Shown here piece after piece: positions 7,707 to 16,050 of a DNA stretch of 64,000 nt (the first letter of the stretch is position 1; each line of letters starts with the position of its first letter). This stretch comes from JALZAI01 sp038207565. Its GTDB lineage: Bacteria > Actinomycetota > Actinomycetes > Mycobacteriales > Jatrophihabitantaceae. Location of the stretch: NCBI GenBank assembly GCA_038207565.1, contig JBBQZQ010000022.1:4232-68231 (forward strand), in the 5' to 3' direction. The notes under the pieces are model-generated. The model did not search any database and was not told the origin of the DNA. It saw only the letters and a program-made list of their open reading frames with translations. The translations under genes and the position numbers were made by a program.

Positions 7707-10046
7707 TCAGCCCGAGCTGCTCGTCGGCGGCACCGGAACGCTACTCGTCGCGGGTGGCGCCGAGCTGGACGGTGGTGGCGCCGAGGTCGTCGCGGGTGGC
7801 GCCGAGCTGGACGGTGGTGGCGCCGAGGTCGTCGCGGGTGGCGCTGAACTGGTGGTGGGTGGCGTTGCGCTCGTGATCGGCGGGGACGAGGACGTCGGCG
7901 GCGGGGACGAACTCGTCGGCGGGCTGCTCGAGGTCGGCGGGCTGCTGGAGGTCGGCGGCGGGGCGGACGTGGTCGGTTCGCCCGATGCGAACACCATCTG
8001 CTTGCTCGCCAGGCCTAGCTCCGCCTTGCCGGCAAGGTAGGTGTCCATGAACAGCTTCCACGCCTTGCCCGGCAGGTCGCGGCCGTACTCCGGGGACCCG
8101 TCGGAATTGATGATCTCGTGGGTTGAATCGCCGCTTCCCGTCCACGCGGCCGCGCTGACCTGCGGGGTGTAGCCGACCATCCACGCGTCGCTGTTGCCGC
8201 CCTTGTCCGGGCCGCTCTGGATGCCTTCGGTGCCGGTCTTGGCGGCCGACTCGCGCCCGTTGTCGAGCGCGACGCCGGACCAGTCGGCGATCGGCTTGAG
8301 CGTCACGGTGACGTCATTGGCGACCTTCTCGTCGATGGCGCGGGTGCCGGAGCTGCCATGGCTGTAGAGAACGTTGCCCGTCGAGTCGGTCGCCTTCTGC
8401 ACGAAGTAGGGATTGTGGGTCGTCCCGCCGTTGGCGAGTGTGGCGAACCCGACGGCCTGGTCGATCGGGTGCACCGCGAAGTCGCCGATGCCGATGCCGA
8501 AGGTCGTCTCGCCCGCGGAGTTCACGAGCGTGGGTTTCCCGCCGATCTCTTTCGAAACGCCCATCCCGTGCGCCGTTGTTGCAACGTCGCTCGGCCCGAC
8601 CTTGGCCGCCATCTGGTCGAAGGTGGTGTTGAGCGAGTACTTCATGGCGTTCGCGACGGTCACCGCCGACGAGCTGAACTGGCGATCGCTCGGGTCGTTG
8701 CAGATCTTGGTCGCCTCGATGGTGACGCAGTAGCTGCCGTCGACCTTGGCGTCGATCGTCACCGGCTTGCCGTTGCTCTTGTTCTCCAGCGTCTGGGTCA
8801 ACGCGGTGGCCAGTGTGTACGGCTTGAACGACGAGCCCGGGGCCGCGCTGCCCACGCCGGCGTAGTCGTTGTAGTCGATCTTGCCCGCATAGTTCTTACG
8901 GCCCGGACCGGAACCGCCGTAATAGGCCAGCACGCCGCCGGTGCCGGGATCGATCGCCACCAGGGCGTTCTTCATGGTGCGCTGCTGCTTCGTCAGTCCG
9001 GCGAAGGTCTGCTTGATCGCACGTCCGGCGGCCCGCTGAGCCTTGCGCTCGATCGTGGTGCGGATCGTCAGGCCACGCGCATATATCTGGTCCTCCTTGA
9101 TGCCGTGCGCCTGCAGTTCGGCGAGGACGCGCTGCACGATGAGGAATTTCGGCCCGGTGACCCCGAGGCTGCCGGTCTCCTTCGGCGCGACCGTCTTCGG
9201 GTAGGTCATCGACGCGGCCTGCGCCTGGCTGAGGTGTCCGGTCTGGACCATGCCGTCGAGGACGTAGCGCCAGCGCGCCTTGGCCTGGCCGGGGTGGGCT
9301 GCCGGGTCGTAGTAGCTCGGCGCGCGCAACAACCCGGCCAGCACCGCACCCTCACCGACGGTCAGCTTGCTGACGTCCTTGCCGAAGAACGCGTCGGACG
9401 CCGCCTGGATGCCGTAGGCACCCCGACCGAAGTACACGGTGTTGAGGTAGAACTCGAGGATCTGGTCCTTCGAGTACTGCCGCGAGAGTTTCACCGCGAT
9501 GGCGAGTTCGCGCAGCTTGCGCGACAGGGTGCGCTCGTTACTGAGATAAGCGTTCTTCACGTACTGCTGGGTGATGCCCGAACCGCCCTGGGTGTCCCCG
9601 CCGGTCACATCCGACATGGCCGCCCGCAGCGTGCCGGTGATCGACACCCCGGGCTCGCTGTAGAAGCCGCGGTCCTCGGCGGCGATGATGTCCCACTGCA
9701 CCGGTTTCGGAACCTTGCTGAGTCGGACGATCGTGCGGTCGACCGTGCCGATCCTGGCCAGCACCGAACCGTTGGCGTACTCGATCGTGGCCACCTGCGG
9801 CAACGGGAGCGTCTCCGGCCGCGGGACCTGGCTCAACGAGTAGAAGAGGACCACGGCAGCGACCATCGTGACCGCGATCACGCCGAGTAGCCACGTCCCG
9901 AGGATGCCGACCCGGCGAAGGACGCGTTTGGTCCGCGTCATCGCGGCCAGGCGCGCCTTCTTGCGAGCGCGACGAGCCTTGTACCGAGCCGCGAGGCGAC
10001 TGCCTAAGCTCGCGTCGGGGTCGTCGTGTATGTCGCGATCGGCCAC
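7707..10046 (-). CDS. Class A penicillin-binding protein (glycosyltransferase/transpeptidase)
   Basis: 779 residues from a GTG at 10046, picked because GGAGGAGG lies 7 nt upstream. Order: basic cytoplasmic tail, one membrane anchor (about 45-70), a GT51 glycosyltransferase domain with AAEDRGFYS and GGSGITQQYVKN, then a transpeptidase domain with SSFKPYT (SxxK), YSLNTT (SxN) and AAKTGTE (KTG). It polymerises and crosslinks peptidoglycan. The last ~95 residues are a Pro/Ser/Thr-rich tail made of short tandem repeats, as in actinobacterial PonA. Position relative to rpsF-ssb and dnaB corresponds to mycobacterial ponA1. No PASTA domain is present. Confidence 0.93.
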   Translation of the reverse strand: MADRDIHDDPDASLGSRLAARYKARRARKKARLAAMTRTKRVLRRVGILGTWLLGVIAVTMVAAVVLFYSLSQVPRPETLPLPQVATIEYANGSVLARIGTVDRTIVRLSKVPKPVQWDIIAAEDRGFYSEPGVSITGTLRAAMSDVTGGDTQGGSGITQQYVKNAYLSNERTLSRKLRELAIAVKLSRQYSKDQILEFYLNTVYFGRGAYGIQAASDAFFGKDVSKLTVGEGAVLAGLLRAPSYYDPAAHPGQAKARWRYVLDGMVQTGHLSQAQAASMTYPKTVAPKETGSLGVTGPKFLIVQRVLAELQAHGIKEDQIYARGLTIRTTIERKAQRAAGRAIKQTFAGLTKQQRTMKNALVAIDPGTGGVLAYYGGSGPGRKNYAGKIDYNDYAGVGSAAPGSSFKPYTLATALTQTLENKSNGKPVTIDAKVDGSYCVTIEATKICNDPSDRQFSSSAVTVANAMKYSLNTTFDQMAAKVGPSDVATTAHGMGVSKEIGGKPTLVNSAGETTFGIGIGDFAVHPIDQAVGFATLANGGTTHNPYFVQKATDSTGNVLYSHGSSGTRAIDEKVANDVTVTLKPIADWSGVALDNGRESAAKTGTEGIQSGPDKGGNSDAWMVGYTPQVSAAAWTGSGDSTHEIINSDGSPEYGRDLPGKAWKLFMDTYLAGKAELGLASKQMVFASGEPTTSAPPPTSSSPPTSSSPPTSSSPPPTSSSPPITSATPPTTSSAPPATTSAPPPSSSAPPATTSAPPPSSSAPPATSSVPVPPTSSSG
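7744..7966 (-). repeat. Tandem repeats encoding the PBP Pro/Ser/Thr tail
   Basis: Two adjacent 42-bp units (about 7744-7846), almost identical, encode the 14-residue repeat SAPPATTSAPPPSS. A second array of 18-bp units (about 7912-7966) encodes PPTSSS. Both keep frame, so unit number could vary by slippage without breaking the protein. Confidence 0.8.
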
Positions 10047-10157
10047 GCTGTGTCCTCCTCCGGGGCACCCTCGCACGGTCGAGCGGCGCTATCACTGTCC
10101 TAGTGAGGCTACGCGGAGGGGATGGACGGGCCCGGGTGACTGCCGCCCGAACCGGCG

Positions 10158-12455
10158 TCAGTCGGCGGGCGCGGGTTCGACCGACGGCTCGTTCTGCGCA
10201 GCGGGAGCGCCGAGCGACTGCTGCAGGATCTGCGCGACGTCGAGCACCTGCACGTCCTCGCGCGCCTCGCCGTTGGCGACCTTCTGGGTGACTGCATCGG
10301 AGAGCATGACCATGCAGAACGGGCAGGCTGTCGAGATCAGGTCGGGATCGAGGCCGAGTGCCTCTTCGGTGCGCTCCACATTGATCCGCTTGCCGATTTT
10401 CTCCTCCATCCAGAAACGGGCGCCACCCGCACCGCAGCAGAAGCCGCGTTCCTTGCAGCGGTGCATCTCTTGTGATTTCAGGGCCGGGATCGCACCGAGG
10501 ACCTCGCGCGGCGGCGTGTAGACCTTGTTGTGCCGGCCCAGGTAGCACGGGTCGTGATAGGTCACGCTCTTGTCGACCGGCTCCACTGGGGTCAGCTTGC
10601 CGGCTGCGACGAGCTTGCCCAGTAGCTGCGTGTGGTGCACCACCTCGTAGTGGCCGCCGAGCTGCGGGTATTCGTTCGCGATCGCGTTGAAGCAGTGTGG
10701 GCAGGTCGCCACGATCTTGAGCGGATCAGCCCTCGTGATCGAGTTGAGGGTCTCCACGTTCTGCATCCCCTGCATCTGGAACAGGAACTCGTTGCCCAAC
10801 CTGCGGGCCGGGTCGCCGGTGCACGTCTCGCCCGTCCCCAAAACCGCGAACTCGACACCGGCGGTGTGCAGCAGCTCGGCGAAGGCGACCGTGACCTTCT
10901 TGGAACGGTCCTCCAGAGCCCCGGCGCAGCCGACCCAGAACAGGTACTCGATGTCGACGTCGAGCTTCGTCCCGGGCTCGGCCCGACGCACGTCGAAGGA
11001 CAGGTGCTGCGTCCATTCGTCGCGGCCGCGGTCGGCCATGCCCCACGGATTGCCCTTGTTCTCGATGTTGCGCAGCATCACGCCGGCCTCGGACGGGAAC
11101 GCAGACTCGATCAGCACCTGGTAGCGGCGCATGTCGACGATGTGATCGATGTGCTCAATGTCGACGGGGCACTGCTCGACGCAGGCCCCACAGGTGGTGC
11201 AGGCCCAGAGAACATCCGGGTCGATGACGCCGCCGCTGGCGAGATCACCGACAAGGGGACGTGCCGCCTGGTCGGGCCCGGATCCCTCGATGCGCGCGAA
11301 GCCGGATTCGGGCACGTGCCCTTCCTTGCCCTCGGCGCTGGCGTCGCTGGGGATTTGCTGGCCACCGATGAGGTAGGGCGCCTTTGCGAACAGGTGATCG
11401 CGAAGGTCCATGATGACGAGCTTGGGCGAGAGCGGTTTTCCGGTGTTCCATGCCGGGCACTGGGACTGGCAGCGTCCGCATTCGGTGCAGGTGGCGAAGT
11501 CGAGGTATCCCTTCCAGGTGAAGTCCTCGATCTTTCCCTTGCCGAACAACGTGTCCTCCGACAGATTCTCCACGTCGGCGAAGTCGATCGCCTTGCCGTC
11601 GTCGCCGGTGACCGGAAGCAGGGCGCCGAGCGCATCGGGTTCGCGCTTGGTGAGCACGTTGAGCGGTGCTGTCGCGATATGCAGGTGCTTGGAGTAGACG
11701 ACGAGGATCGTGAAGCCGAAGATCACCGCCATCTGGGCGAGCAGGAAGAAGGTCTCGATGCCCTGGTTGTACGCGCCGTCGCCCAGCAGCCGCGCCACCG
11801 CGTAGGACGCGAAGGGTGCCTTGGACTCGCCCCACGGGAAGTGGCCGGTGTTGTACTGGGCCCCCCGGTAGAGCAGGAGCGTGATCACAACGAGGGCGAT
11901 CATGGCGAGAACTGCCCAGGCGGGGCGGGTGTGCGAGCCGTAGAAGCGGCTGCTGCGGTTCTTGCGGTCCGGGGCGTTGCGTACCCGGTTGATCGCGAAC
12001 CAGACGATCGCGGCCAGGACGGCGACGGCGAAGAAGTCCTCGACAAATCCCAGCCACCGCGCATGCCCGATCACCGGGAACGCGAAGTCCTTGCTGATCA
12101 CGAGCGCGCCGTAAGCCTCGACGATGGTGAGGCCGAGGATCAGGAAACCCCAGAAGGTGAAGAAGTGCGCGATGCCCGGGGCGCTCCACTTGAGAAGCTT
12201 GCGCTGGCCGAAGACCTCGACGAGCTGGCTTTCGAGGCGCTCCCGGAGCTTGTCGGTGCGTCCCGCATCCGTGCGACCGGACCGGATCAGCTTGACCAGC
12301 CACAGGATGCGCCGCCCCGCGAGCGCGATCGTCACGACGAGCATGGCGAGCGCGAGCACGATGCGCAGCAGGCCCGGGGGCGTGTACTCCCAGTCCAGCA
12401 CCTTGCCGTAGGCAACGAGGTGCGAACCGGTACTGGGGCCAGCGCTCGGTGCCAC
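10158..12455 (-). CDS. Membrane iron-sulfur oxidoreductase, EtfD-like
   Basis: 765 residues from a GTG at 12455, preceded by GAAGGAG. The N-terminal ~260 residues contain five or six membrane helices resembling a NarI-like haem module. Two 4Fe-4S motifs follow: CTECGRCQSQCP (Cys 323-333) and CTTCGACVEQCP (Cys 419-429). The C-terminal half holds two CCG domains with CPHCFNAI, DPCYLGRHN, GFCCGAGGARFW and CPFCMVM. This layout matches mycobacterial Rv0338c/EtfD, proposed to pass electrons from electron-transfer flavoprotein to menaquinone during fatty-acid oxidation. No etfAB is in the window, so the donor is inferred. Alternatives are glycolate-oxidase or heterodisulfide-reductase-like proteins, but fusion to the membrane module favours EtfD. 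Confidence 0.85.
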   Translation of the reverse strand: MAPSAGPSTGSHLVAYGKVLDWEYTPPGLLRIVLALAMLVVTIALAGRRILWLVKLIRSGRTDAGRTDKLRERLESQLVEVFGQRKLLKWSAPGIAHFFTFWGFLILGLTIVEAYGALVISKDFAFPVIGHARWLGFVEDFFAVAVLAAIVWFAINRVRNAPDRKNRSSRFYGSHTRPAWAVLAMIALVVITLLLYRGAQYNTGHFPWGESKAPFASYAVARLLGDGAYNQGIETFFLLAQMAVIFGFTILVVYSKHLHIATAPLNVLTKREPDALGALLPVTGDDGKAIDFADVENLSEDTLFGKGKIEDFTWKGYLDFATCTECGRCQSQCPAWNTGKPLSPKLVIMDLRDHLFAKAPYLIGGQQIPSDASAEGKEGHVPESGFARIEGSGPDQAARPLVGDLASGGVIDPDVLWACTTCGACVEQCPVDIEHIDHIVDMRRYQVLIESAFPSEAGVMLRNIENKGNPWGMADRGRDEWTQHLSFDVRRAEPGTKLDVDIEYLFWVGCAGALEDRSKKVTVAFAELLHTAGVEFAVLGTGETCTGDPARRLGNEFLFQMQGMQNVETLNSITRADPLKIVATCPHCFNAIANEYPQLGGHYEVVHHTQLLGKLVAAGKLTPVEPVDKSVTYHDPCYLGRHNKVYTPPREVLGAIPALKSQEMHRCKERGFCCGAGGARFWMEEKIGKRINVERTEEALGLDPDLISTACPFCMVMLSDAVTQKVANGEAREDVQVLDVAQILQQSLGAPAAQNEPSVEPAPAD

Positions 12456-12665
12456 GGCATCTCCTTCGGGTCCGGCGGAACTGATCGAGACTATTCGCGA
12501 TGACGGGCGAGTAACCAAGGATTCGTGGCACGTCACATCGCACCGCGCCGCCCGGCGTGTCCGGAGGCACCGACTGACGCAGCCGATGGCCATGCCTGCA
12601 ACGCGGTGTCGCCGGACGCGGTCGTCACAGCCTGGCTGAAGTCCAGCGGGCTGAGCTGAGCGCGG

Positions 12666-13451
12666 TCAATTCGGCAGTACCGCCTTCAGCTTCGGAACAA
12701 GCGCATCGGCGATGCCCTGATGACCCTTGTTGTTCGGGTCGGTATCGTCGCGCATCCAGTTCTGGTGCCCGGCCAGCGGGTCCTTGATGTCGAGGTACTT
12801 GCCGCCGGCCGCGGTCACGCCGTCCTTGATCGCAGAATCGACGGCGCGGAGGCCGTCCGGATGCGGGCTGTCGCCGTAGAACGGTCTGATAGCGAGTAGC
12901 GCTGCGTCCGGGAGCCTGTCGCGCAGCTTCGTGAACAGGGACTTCGTTGCTGATTGCAGGGTGCCCACGTCGTCATGGAGGTCGTTGCGCCCGCCGCTCA
13001 CCACGACCACATCAGGCCTTGCAGCCACCACTTTGCCGACGAGATCACTGTAATTCGACCCGCCGGGCGTCGCCTTGGCATAACCCGCGCCTACGCTGCC
13101 GACAATGGTCTCGTCGAGATTGAGTTCACGACTCAACAATGCGGCGAAGCCCTTCGCCGATGAGCTCGCACCCTTGCCGAGCGCGTAGTCGTCGCCGAGG
13201 AACGCGACCCTGACGGGCGGCGCCGCACCGACCGACGTCGAGCCGCTCGCGGCCGGGGTGCTCGAGGTCGCCGTCGAAGACGGCGGCACTGCCGAGTCGC
13301 TGTACCCGGGCGTCTGACCGGCCTGGGGGACCGGATCGTCACGGACGATCACGTACACGGCGGCGGCGGCCACCAGAGCTGTTGCAACGACCAGCAATAG
13401 CCCCAGGACCCGATTCACGCGCTTATCGTAAGCGCCGGATCCGTGCCGCAC
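12666..13451 (-). CDS. Secreted or membrane-anchored SGNH/GDSL hydrolase
   Basis: Up to 261 residues from a GTG at 13451; a GTG at 13418 (VNRVLGLLLV) is an alternative start and puts the signal anchor at the very N-terminus. After one hydrophobic segment and a Ser/Thr/Pro linker comes an SGNH hydrolase-like domain: VRVAFLGDDYALG (block I, with Asp instead of the usual Ser at GDS), SVGAGYAKA (block II), VVVSGGRNDL (block III) and a C-terminal DPNNKGHQGIADAL where block V usually has DxxH. The nucleophile Ser of block I is not obvious, so it may be an inactive member or use a different residue. Likely acts outside the membrane on envelope esters. It is divergent from the phosphatase gene. Confidence 0.65.
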   Translation of the reverse strand: MRHGSGAYDKRVNRVLGLLLVVATALVAAAAVYVIVRDDPVPQAGQTPGYSDSAVPPSSTATSSTPAASGSTSVGAAPPVRVAFLGDDYALGKGASSSAKGFAALLSRELNLDETIVGSVGAGYAKATPGGSNYSDLVGKVVAARPDVVVVSGGRNDLHDDVGTLQSATKSLFTKLRDRLPDAALLAIRPFYGDSPHPDGLRAVDSAIKDGVTAAGGKYLDIKDPLAGHQNWMRDDTDPNNKGHQGIADALVPKLKAVLPN

Positions 13452-13493
13452 CCGTCGAACCGATCAGGCCGCCCGGTCTGCCATAGTCGATGA

Positions 13494-14069
13494 GTGTCGT
13501 TTTACGTGCTGTTCGTCTGCACCGGGAACGTGTGCCGTTCGCCCGTCGCCGCGCGGTTGTTCGGTGCGCGCATCGGAATCGGTGACGTCACCGTGTCCAG
13601 TGCCGGGACACACCCGCTCACCGGGTACGGCATCGACGGCCCGTCCGCATTCGCGCTGCGGGAGTTGGGAGTGGATTCGGCCGGCCATCAGGCGCAGCGC
13701 GCCACCATCGCACTCACCGCGCAGGCCGACCTCATCCTGGCGGCTCAGGGCGGACACCGCTCGACACTGGTGCAGGCAGAGCCGCTGGTATTCCGGCGGG
13801 CATTCACCATCCGCGAGTTCGCCCGCCTCGGCGCGGAACTAGGGCCGCTGGACGGACCGGCGACAGCTCAGACGCTGCGCGAACGCGTCCTGGAGGTGGC
13901 CGGGCAACGCGGCTTAGTCGAACCAGCCGAACCCGGCGCCGACGATGTCGGCGATCCATTCGGTGCAGACCTCGAGGTCGCGCGGGCCTGCGTGAGCATC
14001 ATTTCCGACTCTGTCGACGGGGTCATCCGCGCGCTCGGCGTCCGCAGCGCCGCACCGCGCCCCGCCTGA
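13494..14069 (+). CDS. Low-molecular-weight protein-tyrosine phosphatase
   Basis: 191 residues starting at GTG 13494. The catalytic P-loop CTGNVCRSP sits at residues 9-17 (Cys9 nucleophile, Arg15), the exact place for this family; a DPFG near residue 153 supplies the likely general acid. It is longer than the usual 150-160 residues. It ends 39 bp before the convergent Wzc-like tyrosine kinase gene, so the pair resembles Wzb/Wzc, in which the phosphatase reverses kinase autophosphorylation and so controls polysaccharide chain length. A CATAGT hexamer 6 nt before the GTG and the lack of a Shine-Dalgarno suggest a leaderless mRNA. Confidence 0.88.
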   Translation: MSFYVLFVCTGNVCRSPVAARLFGARIGIGDVTVSSAGTHPLTGYGIDGPSAFALRELGVDSAGHQAQRATIALTAQADLILAAQGGHRSTLVQAEPLVFRRAFTIREFARLGAELGPLDGPATAQTLRERVLEVAGQRGLVEPAEPGADDVGDPFGADLEVARACVSIISDSVDGVIRALGVRSAAPRPA

Positions 14070-14108
14070 ATCGCCACCTGCCGACTGCCCTCACCCCGCG
14101 CGGGTTGG

Positions 14109-15755
14109 TCAGTTCTCGTCCTTGCCGCGTGAACTCTCGTTGTCGTCGGCGGACTTGCGGGTGCGCGCCAAGGTCAGGGTCTCCTCGTCATCGACGCCGA
14201 ACGGGAACCCGCTCTCCTCCCCGTCCGAGGACTCCTGATGCGCGCGATGCTTGGTCGACTGCCCCTGCGCAACATCGGTGTCGAACTGTCTGGAGTGAAC
14301 GTTGGTGACTTCGGCCGAACCGTCGTCGGCAGTCGTCTGGGCCTTGGCGCTTGTGTCTGCCGCGTTGTCTTTGGCGTTGCGCTTGTCGGCCTTCTTAGTC
14401 TCCGGCCGGTAGGTCGAGTAGTAGTAGCCGTACTGGTAGTCGTACTTCCCGGAACCCCGGGTGATCATGTTCAAGATCACGCCGACCGGCCGGCGACCCA
14501 CTTTGTCCAGCGCTTCGACCGAGCGATTGACCTGGTCGCGGGTCGTCTTGGCGGCACGGTGCACCAGCAGGGTCGCATCGGCGACCGTCGCGATCTCGGC
14601 GCCATCGGTGACGGGCAACAGCGGGGGGGTGTCGATGATCGTGTAATCGACCTTCGCGGCGATCTCGGTGATTATTTGCTTCGCGTGCTGGCTCAGCAGC
14701 AACTCGCTCGGGTTGGGCGGGATGGGACCCGAGGTGAGCACGGCAAGGTTGCGTCCGGCGTTCTGCAGCACCGTCTCGATGGGCGCCTTGCCGATGACGA
14801 CGGTGGTGAAGCCGACGTCGGCTACCAGACCGAGCGACTTGGCGATCGACGGGCGGCGCAGGTCGGCCTCGATCAGACATACCCGCGATCCTGCTTCGGC
14901 CAGTGCGGCGGCGAGGTTGATCGCGGTGGTCGTCTTGCCCTCGCCCGGGATCGCGCTGGTCACGGCGATGATGCGCGGCGGGTTGTCGACGTCGACGAAC
15001 TGGAGATTCGTGCGCAGCTGGCGAAACGCCTCCGAGCGAGCACCGTGTAGATCGCTACGGAATGCGATCGGAGTGCGGGTGGTCCGCTTGTCGAAGGGCA
15101 CGTGACCCATCACGGGCACGCCCAACTCCGCGAAGTCCTCCGGGCCCTTGACGGTGTTGTCGAGCACCTCGCGAAGAACGGCCACGCCAATGCCGACGAG
15201 AAGACCCAGGATCAGACCCAGGCCCAGGTTCAGCACCTTGTTCGGAGTGATCGGCGCCGTCGGGACAGTGGCCGGCTGGATCGTCGTCAGCTTGACCAGC
15301 GACTTGCCGGTGCCTTGATTGGCGTCGGTCGCCTCGACTGCCGTCTTGAACTGAGCCGCCACGGCGTTGGCCAGTCGCGCCGCCTGCGCCGGATCGTGGT
15401 CGGCGACATGCAGGTTGATGAGGACCTTGTTCAGCGGCGCGTCGGCGGTGATCTTGCTCGCCAAATCCGAATTGGTGATCGTCAATTTGAGCTGTTTCAC
15501 GACCGGGCTCGTCACCGAGGGGCTGGTGGCGATGCTGATGTAGGACTGGACCCGCGCCTGGGTGAAGGTATTGCCCTGCGCTGCGTCGACGCTCGTGTCA
15601 GCGAGGGCAGATGCGACGAACACCTGCGCGGTGGCCTGGTACACGTTCTTCGTCGCCAGCGTCAGACCGACACCCAGCGCGATTCCCACAACGACGAAAG
15701 CCAGGATGAGCGCCCAGCCGCGCCGCAGTACTCGTATGTAGTCCCTTAGGTCCAC
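14109..15755 (-). CDS. Polysaccharide co-polymerase / BY-type tyrosine kinase (Wzc-like)
   Basis: 548 residues from a GTG at 15755, where the Wzz-domain sequence VDLRDYIRVLRRGW begins; AAAGG lies ahead of it. Two membrane helices (about 14-36 and 173-195) flank an extracytoplasmic Wzz domain. The cytoplasmic kinase has Walker A SAIPGEGKTT (about 267-276), Walker A' CLIEADLRRPS (about 293-303) and DTPPLLPVTD. A tyrosine cluster YDYQYGYYYSTY (438-449) is the expected autophosphorylation site. It is followed by a ~100-residue acidic tail. It controls export and chain length of an exopolysaccharide together with the adjacent phosphatase and the downstream sugar transferase. Confidence 0.92.
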   Translation of the reverse strand: MDLRDYIRVLRRGWALILAFVVVGIALGVGLTLATKNVYQATAQVFVASALADTSVDAAQGNTFTQARVQSYISIATSPSVTSPVVKQLKLTITNSDLASKITADAPLNKVLINLHVADHDPAQAARLANAVAAQFKTAVEATDANQGTGKSLVKLTTIQPATVPTAPITPNKVLNLGLGLILGLLVGIGVAVLREVLDNTVKGPEDFAELGVPVMGHVPFDKRTTRTPIAFRSDLHGARSEAFRQLRTNLQFVDVDNPPRIIAVTSAIPGEGKTTTAINLAAALAEAGSRVCLIEADLRRPSIAKSLGLVADVGFTTVVIGKAPIETVLQNAGRNLAVLTSGPIPPNPSELLLSQHAKQIITEIAAKVDYTIIDTPPLLPVTDGAEIATVADATLLVHRAAKTTRDQVNRSVEALDKVGRRPVGVILNMITRGSGKYDYQYGYYYSTYRPETKKADKRNAKDNAADTSAKAQTTADDGSAEVTNVHSRQFDTDVAQGQSTKHRAHQESSDGEESGFPFGVDDEETLTLARTRKSADDNESSRGKDEN

Positions 15756-16050
15756 GATGTCGCCTTTCGGTAACGGGCGAGCCCAGCGTACCCGGCGAAT
15801 GCCGCACTTCGCGCCGGTGCCTGTCACGGTTCTCAACCCGGCGTCTCAGGCCGGCGTCGATGATAAATCGGCGTGCTGTTTGCGAGTGTGCGCATGTGCA
15901 ACGACAGGGCGTGCCTGTGCTGTGAAGGTCGAGGTCCAGCGGCGTCGCCGTGGCGATTTACCACATGTGCGCTAAACATGAGGTGGAACGGCCGCCAGGC
16001 ACGTGGGAGGATTTGCCGGCCGGGCCGATGTCGGGCGGGTACGACAAGGG

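Noticed and set aside
8358..9890. 510-codon plus-strand frame opposite the PBP gene
   Set aside because: Antisense shadow typical of GC-rich DNA; it has no recognisable motif while the minus strand encodes a full PBP.
10632..12503. 623-codon frame opposite the EtfD-like gene
   Set aside because: Shadow ORF; the opposite strand has clear 4Fe-4S and CCG motifs.
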